Shown: positions 44,184 to 57,682 of the stretch, piece by piece
Layout: each line of letters opens with the position of its first letter
How positions within the stretch are numbered: position 1 is the stretch's first letter
From: Rebecca billardiae RCC1528
Lineage: Eukaryota > Haptophyta
Length of the DNA: 64,000 nucleotides
NCBI GenBank assembly: GCA_965240325.2
Contig: OZ251228.1
Coordinates: forward strand, 1,612,001-1,676,000
Direction: 5' to 3'
The notes under the pieces: generated by a model
Database searches by the model: none
What the model was told of the DNA's origin: nothing
The model's input: the letters and a program-made list of their open reading frames with translations, nothing else
Program-made: the position numbers and the translations under genes

Positions 44184-46398
44184 GCTGCCCTCGCGTGTTC
44201 GATCGGCTTCTTCAACATCCGCGGCGCACGTCTGCGCCGATGGGCCCGCCGCTCACGCGCGAGCGCGAGGCACCGAGTGCATCGACGCTTGCCGGGAACT
44301 CTGGCAAGAGCCCGAGCAGTGGCCGCGCGATCCCTCACGACGACGGCTCGCATGATGGCTCAGAGGAGGAGCCGAACCTCCGCTACCAGCCATATCCGCT
44401 GCAGGTCGAGGTCGGGGTCGGAGAGCGTGGACTGCGAGAACGGCGCCTCACAGGACATTATCGCATGCCAGGTATGGCAGTGTGGGGAATGCAACGACAG
44501 GCAGGGCCCTGGCGCGTGCATGTACGCGCAGCTGGTGCAACGCGGAGCGCAACCAGGGCGGCAGAGGCCTCGGGCTGCACAGCTACCCCCAGCTGTCGTT
44601 CGGCTTCGAGCTGCGCAACCGCGGGCTCAATGCGGCAGCAGGGGCGCTGTAGCAGCGACTCGAGGGCGCGGTGCCCGGGTTCGTGCCGAAGAAGGGCAGA
44701 CACATACGACCACAGATCCGCATGCAGCCCCTTCCGGCACGCGGTGGAGACAGTACGCGCACCTGCTGCGCGGGCGGCCGCACGAGGTTGACGCGGCACC
44801 GGCCGCACGGGTCTCCGAGTACAAGGGGCTGCACACACGGGCGGCCGCGGCCCGGGCAACACGAGGCGCGGGTGCGTCGGATGCGGCGCGCGCGTCTGCA
44901 AGCGCTTCAAGCCATTCTGGTCACACGCGCGGCAGCACCGCATGCCCCAGCCGCAGCTGCCGCCGCCGTCGGAGGACGAGCGAGTCGTGACTTGTGGAGT
45001 CTAATCATTCCCGCCAAATCCCGAGCTTGCACCTGCGAGCGCGCCTGCTGCGGCACCCGCCGCCACGGCGCCCGCTGCTGCCCACGGTGCGCCTCGCGGC
45101 CGCGGCGCGCAACGGTCTCTCAGCCTCGGCGCGCGCGCCGAGGGGCAGGGCGGCCCGGCCGCGCGCGCGGCAGTAGGCAGCCCACCGCGGGGGGCGAAGC
45201 GCACGCGCCACGCGGAGAGCAACTCGCCACTGCGGCAGCTGTCACTATCAAGCCCGGAGCACCGGCGTAAGCGCCGCCAATCAGAGCCGCCGCTTGTGCT
45301 CAATCGCTTGGCAGAGGCGTCAGTCGCGTCACCGAGCAAGCGGGCACGACCCGCGCGCCGTCGTGCGTCGCTGCCTGCCGCCTAGCCTCAGAGGCGGTCA
45401 GTATCGGCCGCGCGCGTGGCAAGTGTGGCCAGCGGGGCGTTAGACGCGCGCATAGCCTTCGTCCCGCGTGATGCAGCCGTTGGCTAGCTTTCAGATGGCC
45501 GCCGCCCTGGCAGACGAGCCTTTTCTGCCCACACGGCCAGCCTCGCGAGTAGCGCCACTCGTGCGACGTCGCGCCAGCGGGCTCCTCAGAGGGTAGCTCG
45601 ACGGCGAGCCTCGCGCTCGCTCGCCATCGCCATTCTTAGCGTGCCCGCCGGTTGGGCCGCCCAGAGCACTCACGTGGCCCGACGGCACGCGCCGTGTACA
45701 CCTTAATTAAGAACGCCCATTATATGGCCGTAAGCGTCATGTGACGAAACTGTAACTACCATGTAACTCCGCGGCGTTCCGGGCTACACGCCTTCTGGAC
45801 TGATACCGAATCCGGATTGCCGGGTTTTCCACCGGATTTCGGGCCTAACGGCCATTTCGGTCATCAAACATCTCATACAGTTACTACTCGCCTCGCGTCG
45901 CGATCGATCGTGCGCGCGCGGCCGCGCAGTCTGATCTCTTCGCTATTTCTTATATATAACTACGGGATTCATCAACGACTACTTGGACGCCCGCTCGAAC
46001 TTATAAACGGGACTCGCGGGCGCCCTCTCGACCTCGGGCAGCAGCTCACCCGCCACGCCGCTGCCAGCGCCCGCTGTCGTTCGTTGCTCAAATCCCAACA
46101 TAGCTAACCTGATCGTAGTTCCACTTGATCATCGTGCCCGTGCCAGTGGTCGTCTACTCCACGACGCCGCGCGCCGCGACCATCCAGCTCCAAAGTCCAG
46201 TCGTACCCGACGCCTTGTACGAGCCGGGCATGGCGGAGTGGCTAGACATATACATCCTCACCAACGTAGCAGTAGGCACTGATGCGTAGCTTGATGTCGT
46301 TCCATACTGTACAGTACGTGCACTGCTCTGTACAGTTGCAGTCTGCGCCGCCCAGCTCTCCACTCTCGCCACTCTGGCACTCTCGCCCTGCAGCCCTG
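44184..46398. other. Intergenic with possible decayed gene
   Basis: Between 44195 and 45000 several protein-like plus-strand runs occur in different frames (EEEPNLRYQPYPLQVEVGVG; GLHSYPQLSFGFELRNRGLN; GCVGCGARVCKRFKPFWSH), as if one gene had suffered frameshifts. The last has a CxxCxxxxC cluster. I do not recognise a family. The rest up to 46398 is non-coding, with lower GC around 45690-46100. Confidence 0.35.
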
Positions 46399-49300
46399 CT
46401 ACTGCTCCGCCTTCTGCTGCTCCTTGCGCCCCCATGGCTGTGCCTGCAGCAGCTGCTGCTGCTGCGCCTGCAGCTGCAGCTGCTGCGCCTGCAACTGCTG
46501 CTGCTGCAGCTGCAGCTGCTGCTGCTGCAGCTGCAGCTGCTGCTGCTGCAGCTGCAGCTGCTGCTGCTGCTGCGCCTGCAGCTCCTGCTGCTGCGCCTGC
46601 AGCACCTGCTGCTCGGCCTGCAGCACCTGCTGCGCCTGTAGCTGCCGCTGCTGCGCCTGCAGCTCCGTGCGAAGCTGCGTGACCAGCTCGCCGCTCTTGC
46701 CGCCGTCGCGCGCAGCGTCGTCGACTGAGCGCTCCAGCCGGTCGGGCCCCTGGGTGCCGCCGCCTCCAGCCAGCAGCGCAGTATGCAGCGCTGCGTCGGC
46801 CGCGCCACTCTCTGCCACCGCAGGCGAGCTCCGCTCCGCCAGTCGCGCGCGCTTGGCTGCCGGGCCCTCGTCCAAGACGACCCTGGCATCCACCGCCGCT
46901 TCGGAAGGCGTGCGCGCAGCTGCAACCTCCGCCTCCGCCTCCTCTCCTCCCTCCGGCTCTGCGCCGGAGGCGGACGCCTCCCTGCGGGCGCAGGGCGGCG
47001 CCGCACGACGCACTCGCGTGAGCGACGGCGGAAGGCAGGCTCGATGGCAGAGCAGCGAGGCGCACGCATCTACCCAGGCTTCCCCCGCCACTCTCCTCGT
47101 CCGCGCGCCACACTGGGCGGGTGCCGGGTGCTGCAGCGCTGCCGGCGCGCACCCGGGCGGCATCTGCTCGGGGCGTGCGTCGGTGTTCGCCTCGACGGCC
47201 TCCTTGATGCGATTCTCGAGCTTGGCACTCACGTCGGTGTAACTGTGCACGCAGGGGGCGGCGCGGGGTGGGGCGTGTGCGATCGGTGAGCGGGGCATGG
47301 GACCCAGCGCTGCCCAGTGCCCACACCTGCGCACCACATGCGAACAATCCCCGCACGCGTACAGTACGCCTGGGCGAGCGGGCGGTGCGCGCTTGCCCGC
47401 GGTACGCGCGAGCCCGCGCGCACGCCACCGCCGCGGCGCATTCGGCTCGGCGCACGAGCCAACGCGACACCCTCCCTCCATCACCGCCCGCGTGCCAGGC
47501 GCGCCGTGCCGAGTGCCCACGCCAGCGCTCACAGGAGGCTCAGCGTCCGCAGGCGCGTCTTGCCCGTCTCGAGGGCGGTGTGGAGGTGCATTCCACCCTT
47601 ATCTGTCACGCCGGTGTGACTGCGCGCAGGGGCGACGCGGGGCGGCGTGCGTGTAAGCGGCGGAAGCGGCGCTGGACCCGGGCGTGGCCTGCGCGTGCTC
47701 ACCGCATGCGCCCAGTCCCCTCACCGCGCGCGCATGCATCGGCGGTTCGGCGCGCGCGCGGCCAGTGTGCTCACGCGAGTGCGTGCGCCGGTGCACATCG
47801 CCACCGCCACGACGCCAGAAGTCCCCCTTGCCGCCTTGCGGCCCAGCGCTCACCTGAGATCCAGCGTCCGGAGGCGCGTCTTGCCCTTTCCGAGGGCGGT
47901 GGCGAGGTGCATGGCACCCGCATCGTCCACGCCGGTGTCACTGCGCGCAGGGGCGACGCGGGGGACGGTGCGCGTCAGCGGCGGAGGCGGCGCCACCTCT
48001 GTGTGCAAGTACTACATGCAGCATGCAGCCCGTCCTGCCTCACCGCCCGCGCGCACACCGCGCCGCGTCGAGTGCCTATGCCAGCGCTCACCTAAGAACC
48101 AGCGTCTCCAGGCATGTCTTGCCCGTGCCGAGCGCGGAGGCGAGCTGCGCGACACCCGCGCCACCCACGTCCTTGCAGCCACTGCGCGCAGTGGCCGACG
48201 CAGGGCCGCCAGGGCGCGGTGCAAGCGTGAGCTGCGGACGTGGCGCGAACAATGCGCTGACTGTATTCGCCTCGGGCCTCGGCGCACGATGCAACGCGAC
48301 ACCCTCCCTCCCTCGCCACCCGTGCGCCACGCGCGCCGCGCCGAGCGCCCACGCCAGCGCTCACAAGAGGTCCAGCTTCAGCAGGCCAGTCTTGCCCGTC
48401 CCGAGCGCGGAGGCGAGCTGCGCGACCCCCTCGTCAGACACGCGGGTGAAACTGCGCGCGCAAAAGGGGCAGTGTGGGGCAGGCGGGCGGCGCTCGCGTG
48501 AGCAGCGGGCGCGCAGAGAGACCCGGCGCAGTCCGCACTTGCGCGCCGCATGCTGCAGGCCTGCAACCACGCGCGAAGAGGTGCACACGCGCCGTCCGCA
48601 TGCGCGCCCTCGTGCACGCCGCAGCCCTCACGCCGGCGGTGCGTCCATCGGCGCGGCGCGGCGCGAGGCGCCGAGCGGCGCGCCAGGCGCATGACGGCTC
48701 GCGCTGAGCCACCTCCGTGTGCAAGTATGTAGCATGCAGCTCATCCTTCCTCACCGCCCGCGCGCCACGCGCGTCGCGCCGAGGGCCTACGCCAGCGCTC
48801 ACCTGAGAATCAGCGTCTCCAGGCACGTCTTGCCCGTGCCGAGCGCGGTGGCTAGGTAGTTGACGCCCCTGTCAGCCAGGCCGGTGTTAAAGCTACGTGC
48901 AGGGGCAGTGCGGGGCGGCGCGCGCGTGAGCCGCGGAGGCGGCGCTAGCCCCTGGCGCAGCCCGCACGTGCGTAACGCATGTGCCCATCCTCTCCGCGCA
49001 CGGGCATACACCGGCAACCGCGCCCACGCCGCCACTGCCGCCACGGGCAGCGGCGGCTGCGCGGTGTGCTGCTGCGCTGCGCGACGCGCGCGTTAGCGCA
49101 CGTGCGCCCCGCGCGCCGCCCCGCGTGCGCACACCAGCGCTCACCTGAAATTCAGCGTCTGCAGGCGAGTCTTGCCCGTCGCGAGGGCGTTGGCGAGGTG
49201 CTTGACACCAGCATCGGTCACGCCAGTTTCACTGCGCAAAGGGGCGGTGCGGGGAGGCGCTCGGCGGAACGTCGGAAATGGAACGGGACCCGGGGCTGGT

Positions 49301-50181
49301 CGCACATGCGTAACGCGTGTGCTCGCCCTCCCCACGCACGCGCACGCATTCGCACACGCGCTCGCGCCGCCGCTGCCGCCACGGACAGCGGCGGCGGCGC
49401 GGTGTGCCGTGTGCGGCACGGCGCACAGACCTGCGCGACAGGCGCACTTCAGCCCGTGCCCATTTGGCACCGCGCGCGCAATGCAGCGTAACATCCTCCC
49501 TCGCCGCCCATGCACCACGCGCGCGTCCGCGAGCGCACACGCCCGCGCTCACCGAAGGTTCAGCACCTGCAGGCGAATCTTGCCCTTTCCGCGGGAGGTG
49601 GCCATGCATCTCTTGAAGACGGTGGCGAGCTGCTTGGCACCCACGTCACCCACGCCCATGCGACTGCGCACAGCGGGCGGCGCGGGGTGGCGAGCACGTG
49701 AGCGGCGGAAGCGTCTTGGGACGTGATGATATCTATGCTTGCGCAATGCGTGATGCGCCTGCCCTCCTGTCGCGAGGGCGCGCATCGGTGCATGCGTGCC
49801 TCCCATGCGCTCGCGACCCCCCGCGCAAGCCGCGAGCGGCGGCGCTGCACGCGGCGATGCGCGACGCCGCCGAGCGGTCCGCCTGCACGCGCATATTGTA
49901 GCAAGGCACCAATCCCCCTCACCGCCCGCGCGCCACCCGCCGAGCAAGCCCCACCACTCGGCGCGTTACCTGAGGTCGAGGTACACGAGGAATCTCGACG
50001 TGCCCAGCAGATCGAGCACGCCAGTCCACGTCGTGCTGCCGAAGGAGATCGCCGATTTGCGCGAGAGAACGACCTTGCTCGCCTTGTGCAGCGCCTCCGC
50101 GTCGCCTTCACCCCACTTCTTGGCGAGCTCCTCGAGGGGAGAGGCTTCCTCGCCGGAGTCGCACGACTCCTTCTCAAACAT
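46399..50181 (-). CDS. Leucine-rich repeat (RNI-type) protein, one exon per repeat
   Basis: Ten exons (50181-49970, 49663-49553, 49231-49145, 48892-48803, 48451-48365, 48181-48092, 47940-47854, 47619-47533, 47242-47153, 46981-46399) join in phase to 507 residues. Exons 3-8 are each 87 or 90 nt, start after phase-2 junctions and encode one 29-30-residue ribonuclease-inhibitor-type repeat, for example TGVTDAGVKHLANALATGKT followed by RLQTLNF. Such repeats form a curved protein-binding surface, as in NLRC3-like proteins; no NACHT or other effector domain is present. Exon 2 carries a short insertion (FKRCMATSRGKG). The last exon has a basic patch (AAKRARLAE) and a Gln-rich coiled tail. The upstream frame stays open past the chosen Met (50181) without another ATG, so a 5' exon may be missing. 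Partners unknown. Confidence 0.78.
46440..46680 (-). repeat. Gln-rich trinucleotide/hexanucleotide coding repeat
   Basis: CAG/CTG-rich tract encoding repeated Q-Q-Q-L-Q-A/L units in the C-terminus of the LRR protein. Likely variable in length. Confidence 0.8.
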
Positions 50182-51628
<1,447 letters not shown>

Positions 51629-53233
51629 TCAGAGCAACACGTACAGCACCCAGTTGAGCGCAGCGCGCATGCGGCCGAGCACGTCGTACGTGGAGAGGAG
51701 CGACTCCCACACGACGCCGAGGAGGCAGGCGATCCAGAAGTTGGGCATCGGGCCGTTGATCGCGTTGAGGTGGAGCGAGAGCAGCAGCCCGCACTGCGCC
51801 AGGCTCAGCGCGGCGAGCACCACGCAGCCGAGCGCGCGCCGGCGCGGGCTGCTCCGGTGCGCGCGGCGCGCGAGCATCGCCGCGCGGAACGCCCACTGCC
51901 CGGTTGTCAGCAGCGGCAGGAGCAGCAGGAACGCCTTGGTGCACAGCGCGAGCGCGTAGCCGTACCGCTCGCCCTGCGTGCGTGCGTGCGTGCGTGCGTG
52001 ACGGGGCGGGCGGGCGTGCGCGCGCGGCGCGGCGCGCGTGAGCCCGCGTGCGAGCCGAGCCCGCGGCGTGCGGTGCGCCGACGCGCGGCGCGCGCCGGGC
52101 GCGAGCGCGGCGGCGGCCGGCCAGCGGACCGCGGCGCGGGCCGGGCGCGGTTCCCCCCCGCGCGCGCGCACCGCAAGCCAGCGGAAGAGCCCGCCCGCGC
52201 AGCTGCCGATCCCGCCGCGCGAGCGCACGGCGATCTCGCCCACCGGTGCGAACTGCACCCCGAGCGGCTTGAGCCTCCGGTTCACGTCCGGCCACCAGCG
52301 CGAGGGCGTGCCGTCCGCGCCGAGCAGGAAGAGCGCCACGCCGGACGCAAACGACGCGCAGAGCGACGGGTCGTTGCCCAGGCGGCCGAGGGAGGAGAAG
52401 GTGGCGCCGAGCAGCGCGATGTTCGCGATCGCCGCGACGTCGCGCAGCGACCACGACCACGCGAGCGAGAGCATCTTCCCCGCCTGGTGCGAGCTGATCG
52501 CGTTGGCGGAGACGCCGAGCACGCAGTGCAGCATGCCGCTGAGCGCCGTGAGCAGGTGCAGCCCCTCCGGGCCGACCATCGGCACCTTGCGCAGCAGCGA
52601 GGAGGTGAGCATCACGAAGAAGAGGCCTGCGCCGCGCGGCGGCGGGGGCGGGCAGGGAGGCGCGCGCCGCGCGCCCGCGCGCAGAGGCCGCGCCGCGCGT
52701 CGGGGCGTGCCCGCGCCGCGCGCGCCGCTGCGCGCGCGGGTGCGCGCGGCGGCCGCGCGCGCGCACCCGCGCGCGGCGGCGGGCGGCCGCGTCGCGCGCC
52801 GCGCCGCGCGCCGCGCCGCGCGCGCACCGTTGTACGCCTGGCCTGTGGCCAGGAGCGTGAGGAGGGGGAAGACGGGCTTCGTGAGCGCGAGCAGGACGTC
52901 AAACTGCACGTGGTGCGCCGCGCGCATGCGCGCCTGCGTGAGCGTCACGCCGTGCCCGGGGCCCTTGAGCGAGACCACGTCGCGCAGCGCCGCGGGCAGC
53001 ACGCCGAGGCCGCCCTGGGAGAGTGCCATCTCGAACGCGGCGCTGGACGCCGGGCCGTCCTCCTCGGCCGCGGCGTCGTCCCCTAGCAGCGCGGCCTGCG
53101 TGGCCTTCTGTTTCTCGGCGGCCGTGGGCTCGCGCTCGCGCTTGTGCTTGCGCGAGGTCCGCGGCAGCGCGCTCGCGCCCGCGCGCCCCTCGACGCTCTC
53201 GGGCGCGCCGCGCGGCGCCGCGGGCGCAGCCTG

Positions 53234-53288
<55 letters not shown>

Positions 53289-54009
53289 TGGCCGGGGCTC
53301 TCCTCCGCACCGGGCTCGGCGGGGCCGAGCGCCGCGCGCACGGTGCGCGCGAACACGCCGATGCGCACGGCGGGCGTGACGAAGAAGCGCAGCAGCGTCG
53401 GCAGCGGGCCAATCACGGCACTCGCCGTGACGCTTGCGAGCAGCACGGCGGGCGGCTGCGACGTGAGCGCGCCCAGGATGGCGCGGAGGAAGCGGAGGAG
53501 CATGAGCAGCAGCAGCACGATGGAGATGGTGTGCGTCAGCCCCGCCTCGAACGTGACCAGCGCGACGAAGAACGTCTTCAGCCCCTGCAGCACCTCGCCC
53601 GCCGAGAGCATGCCGAGCTCGCCGCAGAGCTGGCGCGCGCCGTCCCATAGCGCCAGCTCGAGGCTGCTCGACATGCACGACGCGACGGTCTCGTTGCGCG
53701 CGGCCGTGGCCGCGTCGACGCGCGCGAAGAGCTCGCTCTTCGCCGCCGTCGCGCGGTTGAGCAGCAGCGTCCCCCGCCGCTTCCCGTCAGGGATCCCAAA
53801 GTGCGCCACCTTGTCCTCGTGCGTGCACATCGAGATGACGCGGAACGCGCCGCGCGCGTCCGACTTGGAGACGGGCGAGGGCGTGGCGAGGACGGCGCAC
53901 GGGGACTCGTACAACAGGTGCAGCTTCGTGCTGGCGTACAGGCAGATGATGAGCGACACCCACCACGGCCACACCTGCCACCGGAAGCACGCGCGGATGC
54001 GCTCCAGCT

Positions 54010-54041
<32 letters not shown>

Positions 54042-54358
54042 TCTGGGGGCGCCTCATCCTTCTCCGCATTGCCGCGTCGCTGAGCGCGCTTCTTGCTGCC
54101 CGAGGCCACCGGGGCGGGTGGCGGTGGCTGCCGGCGCCGGAGCATGGAGGAGCCCCGGCGACCCGACCGGGACGGTGATGACGATGGATGCCACGGAGAC
54201 GCGACACCTGGGTGACGGGAGGACAGATCATAAAAAAAGTTAAAAACCATATATTCGTGCCCCAGGCCGAGGCGGTGCTCCATCCCGGCCCCGCTCCCGT
54301 AGGGGGGCAGGGCTGCGGGTGGCGCACTGTCTGACCTGGACGGAAGGCGCGGACGCAT
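51629..54358 (-). CDS. Multipass membrane protein of unknown family
   Basis: Exons 54358-52828, 52626-52172 and 51973-51629 join in phase to 776 residues. The N-terminal 110 residues are basic and proline-rich, with a poly-Pro run before the first membrane segment (PWWVSLIICLYASTKLHLL). At least eight more hydrophobic segments follow, among them VLLLLMLLRFLRAILGAL, AVLLASVTASAVIGPLPTLL, LTKPVFPLLTLLATG, LFFVMLTSSLL, SFASGVALFLLGADG, FLLLLPLLTTGQWAF and CVVLAALSLAQCGLLLSL. A cytosol-like loop has an Ala-Gly repeat (hexanucleotide CGCCCG tract, about 53245-53290) and a basic stretch SRKHKRERE. I do not recognise the family. The first 34 residues come from the left arm of a perfect palindrome, so the original start may be the Met of MVFNFFYDL or MLRRRQPP instead. 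Confidence 0.65.
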
Positions 54359-54579
54359 TCTATGTGTCTGTTGCACTCTGAGCCTGACGCTTGTCCGATG
54401 CTGCCACGTCGTTATATATTTAACGACGTGGCAGCATCGGACAAGCGTCAGGCTCAGAGTGCAACAGACACATAGAATGCGTCCGCGCCTTCCGTCCAGG
54501 TCAGACAGTGCGCCACCCGCAGCCCTGCCCCCCTACGGGAGCGGGGCCGGGATGGAGCACCGCCTCGGCCTGGGGCACG
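54256..54579. repeat. Perfect 324-bp palindrome (159-bp arms)
   Basis: 54256-54414 is the exact reverse complement of 54421-54579, separated by TATATT. Base 54255 against 54580 is the first mismatch. The left arm contains the start of the membrane-protein gene, and the right arm the same coding start pointing the other way. Such identity means very recent origin, gene conversion, or an assembly/template-switch artefact. Confidence 0.95.
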
Positions 54580-54893
54580 CGGCGGCGACGGCAGATGCCG
54601 CCGCGGCCGAGCGCCTTCCGGAGCACTTGGATGAGGGTGAGGTCGTAGTCGATGTCGCCGCCCGCCGACCTAGCGGCGAGCAGCTCCGGCAAGCGGCAGC
54701 CGCGGCTGTCGCCCCCGTGCGCCCGCGTGGGCGCCTGGATGAGGATGAGGTCGTAGTACGCGTCGCCGCGCGCCGGCCAAGCGGCGCGCAGCAACGACGA
54801 AGGGTTTTTCCTGCTCGAAAAAAGCGCTTTTCCCGGGGGAAAATAGTTATCGCCAGAAATATTTTCAATTTCGTTCTGAACGAAAAATCTTAA
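54477..54893 (+). CDS. Open frame sharing palindrome-encoded N-terminus
   Basis: 138 residues from ATG 54477. Residues 1-34 (MRPRLPSRSDSAPPAALPPY and onward) are identical to the start of the divergent membrane-protein gene because both lie in the palindrome arms. Beyond the arm it has two similar segments, LDEGEVVVDVAARRPSG and LDEDEVVVRVAARRPSG, encoded by a degenerate 108-bp tandem repeat (about 54626-54790). A basic, AT-rich end runs into the retroelement-like block. It may be a truncated gene start created by the palindrome rather than a working gene. Confidence 0.3.
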   Translation: MRPRLPSRSDSAPPAALPPYGSGAGMEHRLGLGHAAATADAAAAERLPEHLDEGEVVVDVAARRPSGEQLRQAAAAAVAPVRPRGRLDEDEVVVRVAARRPSGAQQRRRVFPARKKRFSRGKIVIARNIFNFVLNEKS

Positions 54894-55393
54894 GGAAAAT
54901 AATCAGCATGCCAATATCATTCGACGAACCGATGCCCTTTCGGAGTATCATCGTTGATAAGAATCGTCCATGTTCTCGAAAACATTTATGGAAGCTGCTC
55001 ATGACAATCCCTTCTCGGGCAATCGCGATATTTATTATATGGCTCGACTCATCAGGGTAAGGTACACTTGATCGCAGGGAACATTCCATTAACAGGCAAA
55101 CATTCCGTTGACGGGCATCCCCACCCTTAAAACTACTATAGTATTGATAGGGATCCACCGGTTCGCACGATCTTTGATATATTGCTGATACGCTGCGTAT
55201 CCATCAATCGTGAGTAATTGACGACAACGAACGACTGGCACGACTTTCTCAAGGCACCCAGCAGTCGTTCGTAGTAGCCTCCGTTTGATGATCGATGACT
55301 CGATTTGATGAGGAGCCGGGAAAAGACGAAGCAGTGTGAGACGTGAAGCTTCACGCGAATCGTGTGCGAACAGTTTTCATTAGTCATAATCAT
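54865..55393 (-). pseudogene. Retroelement integrase-like remnant, AT-rich
   Basis: This block is far poorer in GC than its surroundings. Minus-strand frame 55393-55136 contains LLIKSSHRSSNGGYYERLLG followed by ALRKS. That resembles the W-GG-F/YERLVG-K region at the end of integrase domains in BEL/Pao- and Gypsy-type LTR retrotransposons. The next frame (55158-54865) overlaps it in a different phase and shows no clear domain. No LTRs or other pol domains are nearby, so it is a fragment. Base composition marks it as foreign or recently inserted. Family assignment is tentative. Confidence 0.45.
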
Positions 55394-55688
55394 AGGTCTA
55401 TCATTCTGTTCATCATCTAACTGACCGATGACTACGGTCAGGATACGTTTACATCTTACCCCACGTCTACGCGCGGCTACGTCAAATCACCGATCGTCGA
55501 ATAGGAGCACGGTAATCACTATCCACGTCGCACGGAGCGCCCCGAGATTGCTTTTCGATGCGCGCGGGGGGTGCCTTGCATAGAGGCTGGCCAGGGGTAG
55601 TGGACCGTGCCACCTTCGTCCCGCACACGCGCGGCAAACACAAAGGTGCCGGCAGACGCCTTCAGCACCCCGCCCCGAGTGGGCGACG
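55394..55688. other. Region upstream of MYB gene
   Basis: GC rises from the AT-rich relic toward the MYB start codon. The MYB promoter should be here; no TATA box is evident. Confidence 0.35.
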
Positions 55689-57507
55689 ATGATGAGCACA
55701 TCCCGGGACGAATCGAATGATGATGGCGACGACAAGGCCGGCCTCGCGCGTCGCGGATGGGCCGCAGATGAGGACGAGCGCCTGCGCGCCGCCATCGCGC
55801 AGCACGGCGCACACAAGTGGGCACTGATCGCGGCCGCGGTCGGCACGCGCCGCGAGAAGCAGGTGGGTGCCGCACCATCCGCGCTGGCATGCCGGCAGCG
55901 CCCGCGGAGCCGCTGGCGTCCTGGATGTGGGGCAGCTGTGTCCGTGGCATGGTCGTGCGCATCGACGGCCCCGTCCCCGCCCACCCTCTCCGTCGCTTGA
56001 CACGATGTGCCCCCCGCCCCCCCCCCCCCATCACCCAACTGACGTCGCGGCTCGGCTGCGGTCGTCGCGCAGTGCCGCGAGCGCTGGCACAACCACCTCA
56101 AGCCAGACGTGAAGAAAGGCGATTGGACCGCCGAAGAAGACAAGCTCATCCTCGACGCCGTCTCTGAGCACGGCACGGTGCGTGTCGGCCCCGCGGAACC
56201 GCGCCGCGTGGCATCCCCATGCCCGCCCGCCCGCGCCACGCTGTCGCGCGCGCCGCGGCTCACGCGGCCGTGCTCCTCCCCCCCGGCCCCTCTCCCGGGG
56301 TGGACCGTGCTCTCGCGGCGTGGGCCATCGGTTCGTTCGTTCAGGCCTGGTCGCGCATCGCCGAGGAGCTCCCTGGGCGCACCGACCACGCCGTGAAGAA
56401 CCGCTTTAACGCGATGATGCGGCGCAAGCGCTCGGTCAACACAGGCGTGTCACGCACGGGCGAGCCCGAGCCGACGTGCATGGTGCGCACGAGCAGCGTG
56501 GGCGGCGTCACCCCCACGCCGTCCGCCGCGGCGGCCTACGGCTTCGTCTCCTCGCCGCTCGCGCGCTCGGGGCGCGCGTCCGCCGCGATCGTCGGCGGTG
56601 CTGCGGCGTCGCACTCGATCTCCGCAGCGGACGGCGGCGTGGGCGATAGCGGCCGCGACGCGCAGCAGCAGATGGCGCGGCTGCACGAGTTTGGGATGGG
56701 GAGCCAGCCGGATCTGACGCTCGCGCACGACCAGGTCAGCGCCCACGCGGGCGTGCACGGCGCGAACGCGCAGCCCGAAGAGCAGAACGAGCCGCCGACG
56801 ACGCGGCGCGCGCACAGCGCTCCATCGCTTCTCAACACCGCGGAGGCGGCGCTCGCGGCGCAGCGCGCCGGGCTCGTCGGCGGGGCGCCCATGGGGCCGC
56901 GGCCGCCGCAGCTCGGCGCCGATCCCGCCGGCTTTCGGCCGGACCAGCGCCACCTCCAGCTCGCCGGCCTCGGCGGGATGCAGGCGGGATCCGTGAACGC
57001 AGCCATTGGCCAGCCCATCGGCGCGGCCGGCGGCGGGCCTGCGCAGGGCGTGCCCGGCGCAGCCGGTTGGGCGGGGCCACCCGCGCTTGGCGAGGCGCAC
57101 GCGGCTCTGCGTGGCGCGCCGATGCACGAGCCGCGCGAGCGCGTCAAGCAGCTCGCCGCGCAGCTCGTCGCCGCGTCGGACATGCTCGGCTCTGGCGGGC
57201 TGCCCACGCGCGCGGGCGCGGAGCACGTCGTCGATGGTATCATCTCTGAGCTGCGCAACTTGCTCGCGGCGCGCGTGCCGGGCATCGAGGCGCTAGCGAG
57301 CCTGGTGCGCACGGCGCCGATCATGCTGCCGCACGGCGCCGACGCGGCCGACGGCGCGGACGGGCTCGAGCCGCTCGCCAAGCGGCAGCGCCTGCCGAGC
57401 AGCGGGGCCATGGGCGGCGGCGGCGGCGGCATGCCAATGCACGCGGGGATGTGCGGTGGTGGCCTGGGCAGCGGTCTGAGCGCAGCCCCGCTGTCCTACC
57501 CTGCGGT

Positions 57508-57544
<37 letters not shown>

Positions 57545-57642
57545 CAACAACAATGGCAGCAGCACCAGAGCACGCTCGCCGCGCTGCAGATGCGCGCCAT
57601 GCTGGCGGGCGACAGCTCGGCAGCCATGGGGCTGCAGCACGC

Positions 57643-57682
<40 letters not shown>

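Noticed and set aside
45817-46107. 96-residue plus-strand frame
   Set aside because: Isolated, no domain, no homologous look, lies in lower-GC intergenic sequence.
48009-48700. Separate small genes between LRR exons
   Set aside because: These frames cover introns; the 87/90-nt phase-2 exons on the minus strand explain the real coding signal.
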